Shown: one piece after another, positions 34,482 through 35,035 of the stretch
Position numbering within the stretch: position 1 is the stretch's first letter
Layout: each line of letters starts with the position of its first letter
Assembly: GCA_937981765.1 (NCBI GenBank)
Contig: CALJOM010000008.1
Coordinates: forward strand, 1 to 35,035
Source: an uncultured Bacteroidales bacterium
Lineage (GTDB): Bacteria; Bacteroidota; Bacteroidia; Bacteroidales; Salinivirgaceae
Direction of reading: 5' to 3'
DNA length: 35,035 nt
The notes under the pieces: generated by a model
Database searches by the model: none
What the model was told of the DNA's origin: nothing
The model's input: the letters and a program-made list of their open reading frames with translations, nothing else
Translations under genes and position numbers: made by a program

Positions 34482-34727
34482 ATGTGCCAGAAAGAACAAA
34501 TTTTATTTTTGAAAGATTTTGAAATTAAAAATACCAAAATACCTTTATCGGCAGAAAGTTTTGATAATAACTCTCAAAACAGAAGATACTGCTATAAACT
34601 ACCCCATGATATCGTACGGTTTTATCTCTCAAACGATATGTCTAAATTAAATAAAGGGCAGACTGCTGAAATCACGATAAGTTTCGATAAACCATCGTCA
34701 AAGCCAACCATACCAACCCAATCTTAA
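34482..34727 (+). CDS. hypothetical 81-residue protein (doubtful)
   Basis: An ATG frame encodes 81 residues with a plausible soluble composition (YKLPHDIVRFYLSNDMSKL, then a beta-like TAEITISFDKP and a proline-rich end). No signal peptide, membrane segment or known motif is visible. No promoter is seen upstream. It lies between the gene-poor stretch and the IS30 element and may be a fragment of a larger, decayed gene. Similar-sized random frames are expected in this AT-rich region, so support is weak. Confidence 0.3.
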   Translation: MCQKEQILFLKDFEIKNTKIPLSAESFDNNSQNRRYCYKLPHDIVRFYLSNDMSKLNKGQTAEITISFDKPSSKPTIPTQS

Positions 34728-34799
34728 AAACAATTGCTTTCGATTCATAAACCAATATTAAGGGTAATTGTTTTAATTTACAATCTGGTGAAACCTAAA

Positions 34800-35035
34800 T
34801 TCAAGTAGTAAATGCAACTTTTGAGAACGAATCAATAACAATATTTTTCAAGACAAAAGAGAAAGAAAAAATTCTTTCCCTCTTTGCCCTGATGGAATAG
34901 TGTATATTTGCCGCCGTTCTCGCCAAAAAAAAGTTGCAAAATGGGACACATAACCAATGAACAAAGGTACACAATTTCTGTGATGAAAGCACAGGGGTAC
35001 ACACAAAAAAAGATAGCTGAAGCTATCGGAAAGGA
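34800..35035 (+). mobile_element. left part of an IS30-family insertion sequence (runs off the window)
   Basis: The transposase frame starting at 34941 defines the element. The left terminal repeat cannot be proven because the right end is outside the window; the stretch beginning near 34800 (AAGTAGTAAATGCAACTTTT) is my candidate for it. A TATATTTG -7 box at 34903-34910 with TTTG at 34883-34886 could serve as the transposase promoter. Confidence 0.5.
34941..35035 (+). CDS. IS30-family transposase, N-terminal part
   Basis: The frame from ATG 34941 stays open to the window end, giving 31 codons. The product begins MGHITNEQRYTISVMKAQG and continues YTQKKIAEAIGK, the helix-turn-helix of IS30-family transposases (iteEqRy.I...k.qG.sqk.IAe.igrs.stIsRE), which recognises the terminal repeats. 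The DDE catalytic domain lies outside the window, so intactness cannot be judged. The TATATTTG box 30 nt upstream is a likely promoter. Confidence 0.8.
   Translation, partial: MGHITNEQRYTISVMKAQGYTQKKIAEAIGK

Overview
The window is a chromosomal stretch from a member of the Bacteroidota, most likely the order Bacteroidales or Marinilabiliales. The evidence is a complete SprA gene directly behind ruvA, a PorE-like OmpA protein, a secreted protease with a type IX secretion (T9SS) C-terminal sorting domain, and several promoters of the Bacteroidota type (TTG, 19-21 nt, TAnnTTTG) combined with a lack of strong Shine-Dalgarno sequences. Base composition is moderately AT-rich. I saw no rRNA, tRNA or CRISPR array.

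Layout, 1-9.9 kb: the left edge holds the last 46 codons of a Crp/Fnr-type regulator. Next come a lipoprotein alpha/beta hydrolase abutting a small outer-membrane-type protein, and a long imperfect inverted repeat (1967-2090). A plus-strand run then contains a repeat-rich coiled-coil protein ending in a GH16-like domain that lacks a catalytic glutamate, fmt, a SAM methyltransferase and a protein fusing a class III nucleotide cyclase to an HD phosphohydrolase domain. After these lie an unlisted 56-residue membrane protein and a strong terminator. mtnA follows, overlapping a class II aldolase by 4 nt; the pair looks like part of a methylthioadenosine/5'-deoxyadenosine salvage route. A small secreted protein closes this part.

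Layout, 10-19.4 kb: a leucine-rich-repeat protein is followed by a minus-strand cluster (M50-type membrane protease, FlK-like hotdog thioesterase, tyrS, CoA-type Nudix hydrolase). A Lys1-type saccharopine dehydrogenase with its own promoter and terminator is next. A PAP2 phosphatase overlaps a phosphoethanolamine transferase, a pair that suggests envelope lipid (lipid A) remodelling. sufS runs convergent to it.

Layout, 19.6-35 kb: ruvA, sprA and a porE-like gene form a tight plus-strand block ending in a perfect hairpin terminator. A separate promoter with a long leader then drives a multidomain lysyl-endopeptidase-like protease that carries a T9SS sorting domain. Secretion machinery and a likely cargo therefore lie side by side. 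Beyond another perfect terminator is about 1.2 kb of AT-rich sequence with no convincing gene except perhaps one 81-codon frame. The window ends inside an IS30-family transposase.

Most genes are recognisable housekeeping or envelope functions. The points most worth a second look are the cyclase-HD fusion, the mtnA-aldolase pair, the PAP2-phosphoethanolamine transferase pair, the degenerate GH16/coiled-coil protein, and the long inverted repeat. All assignments come from reading motifs by eye; no database search was run.
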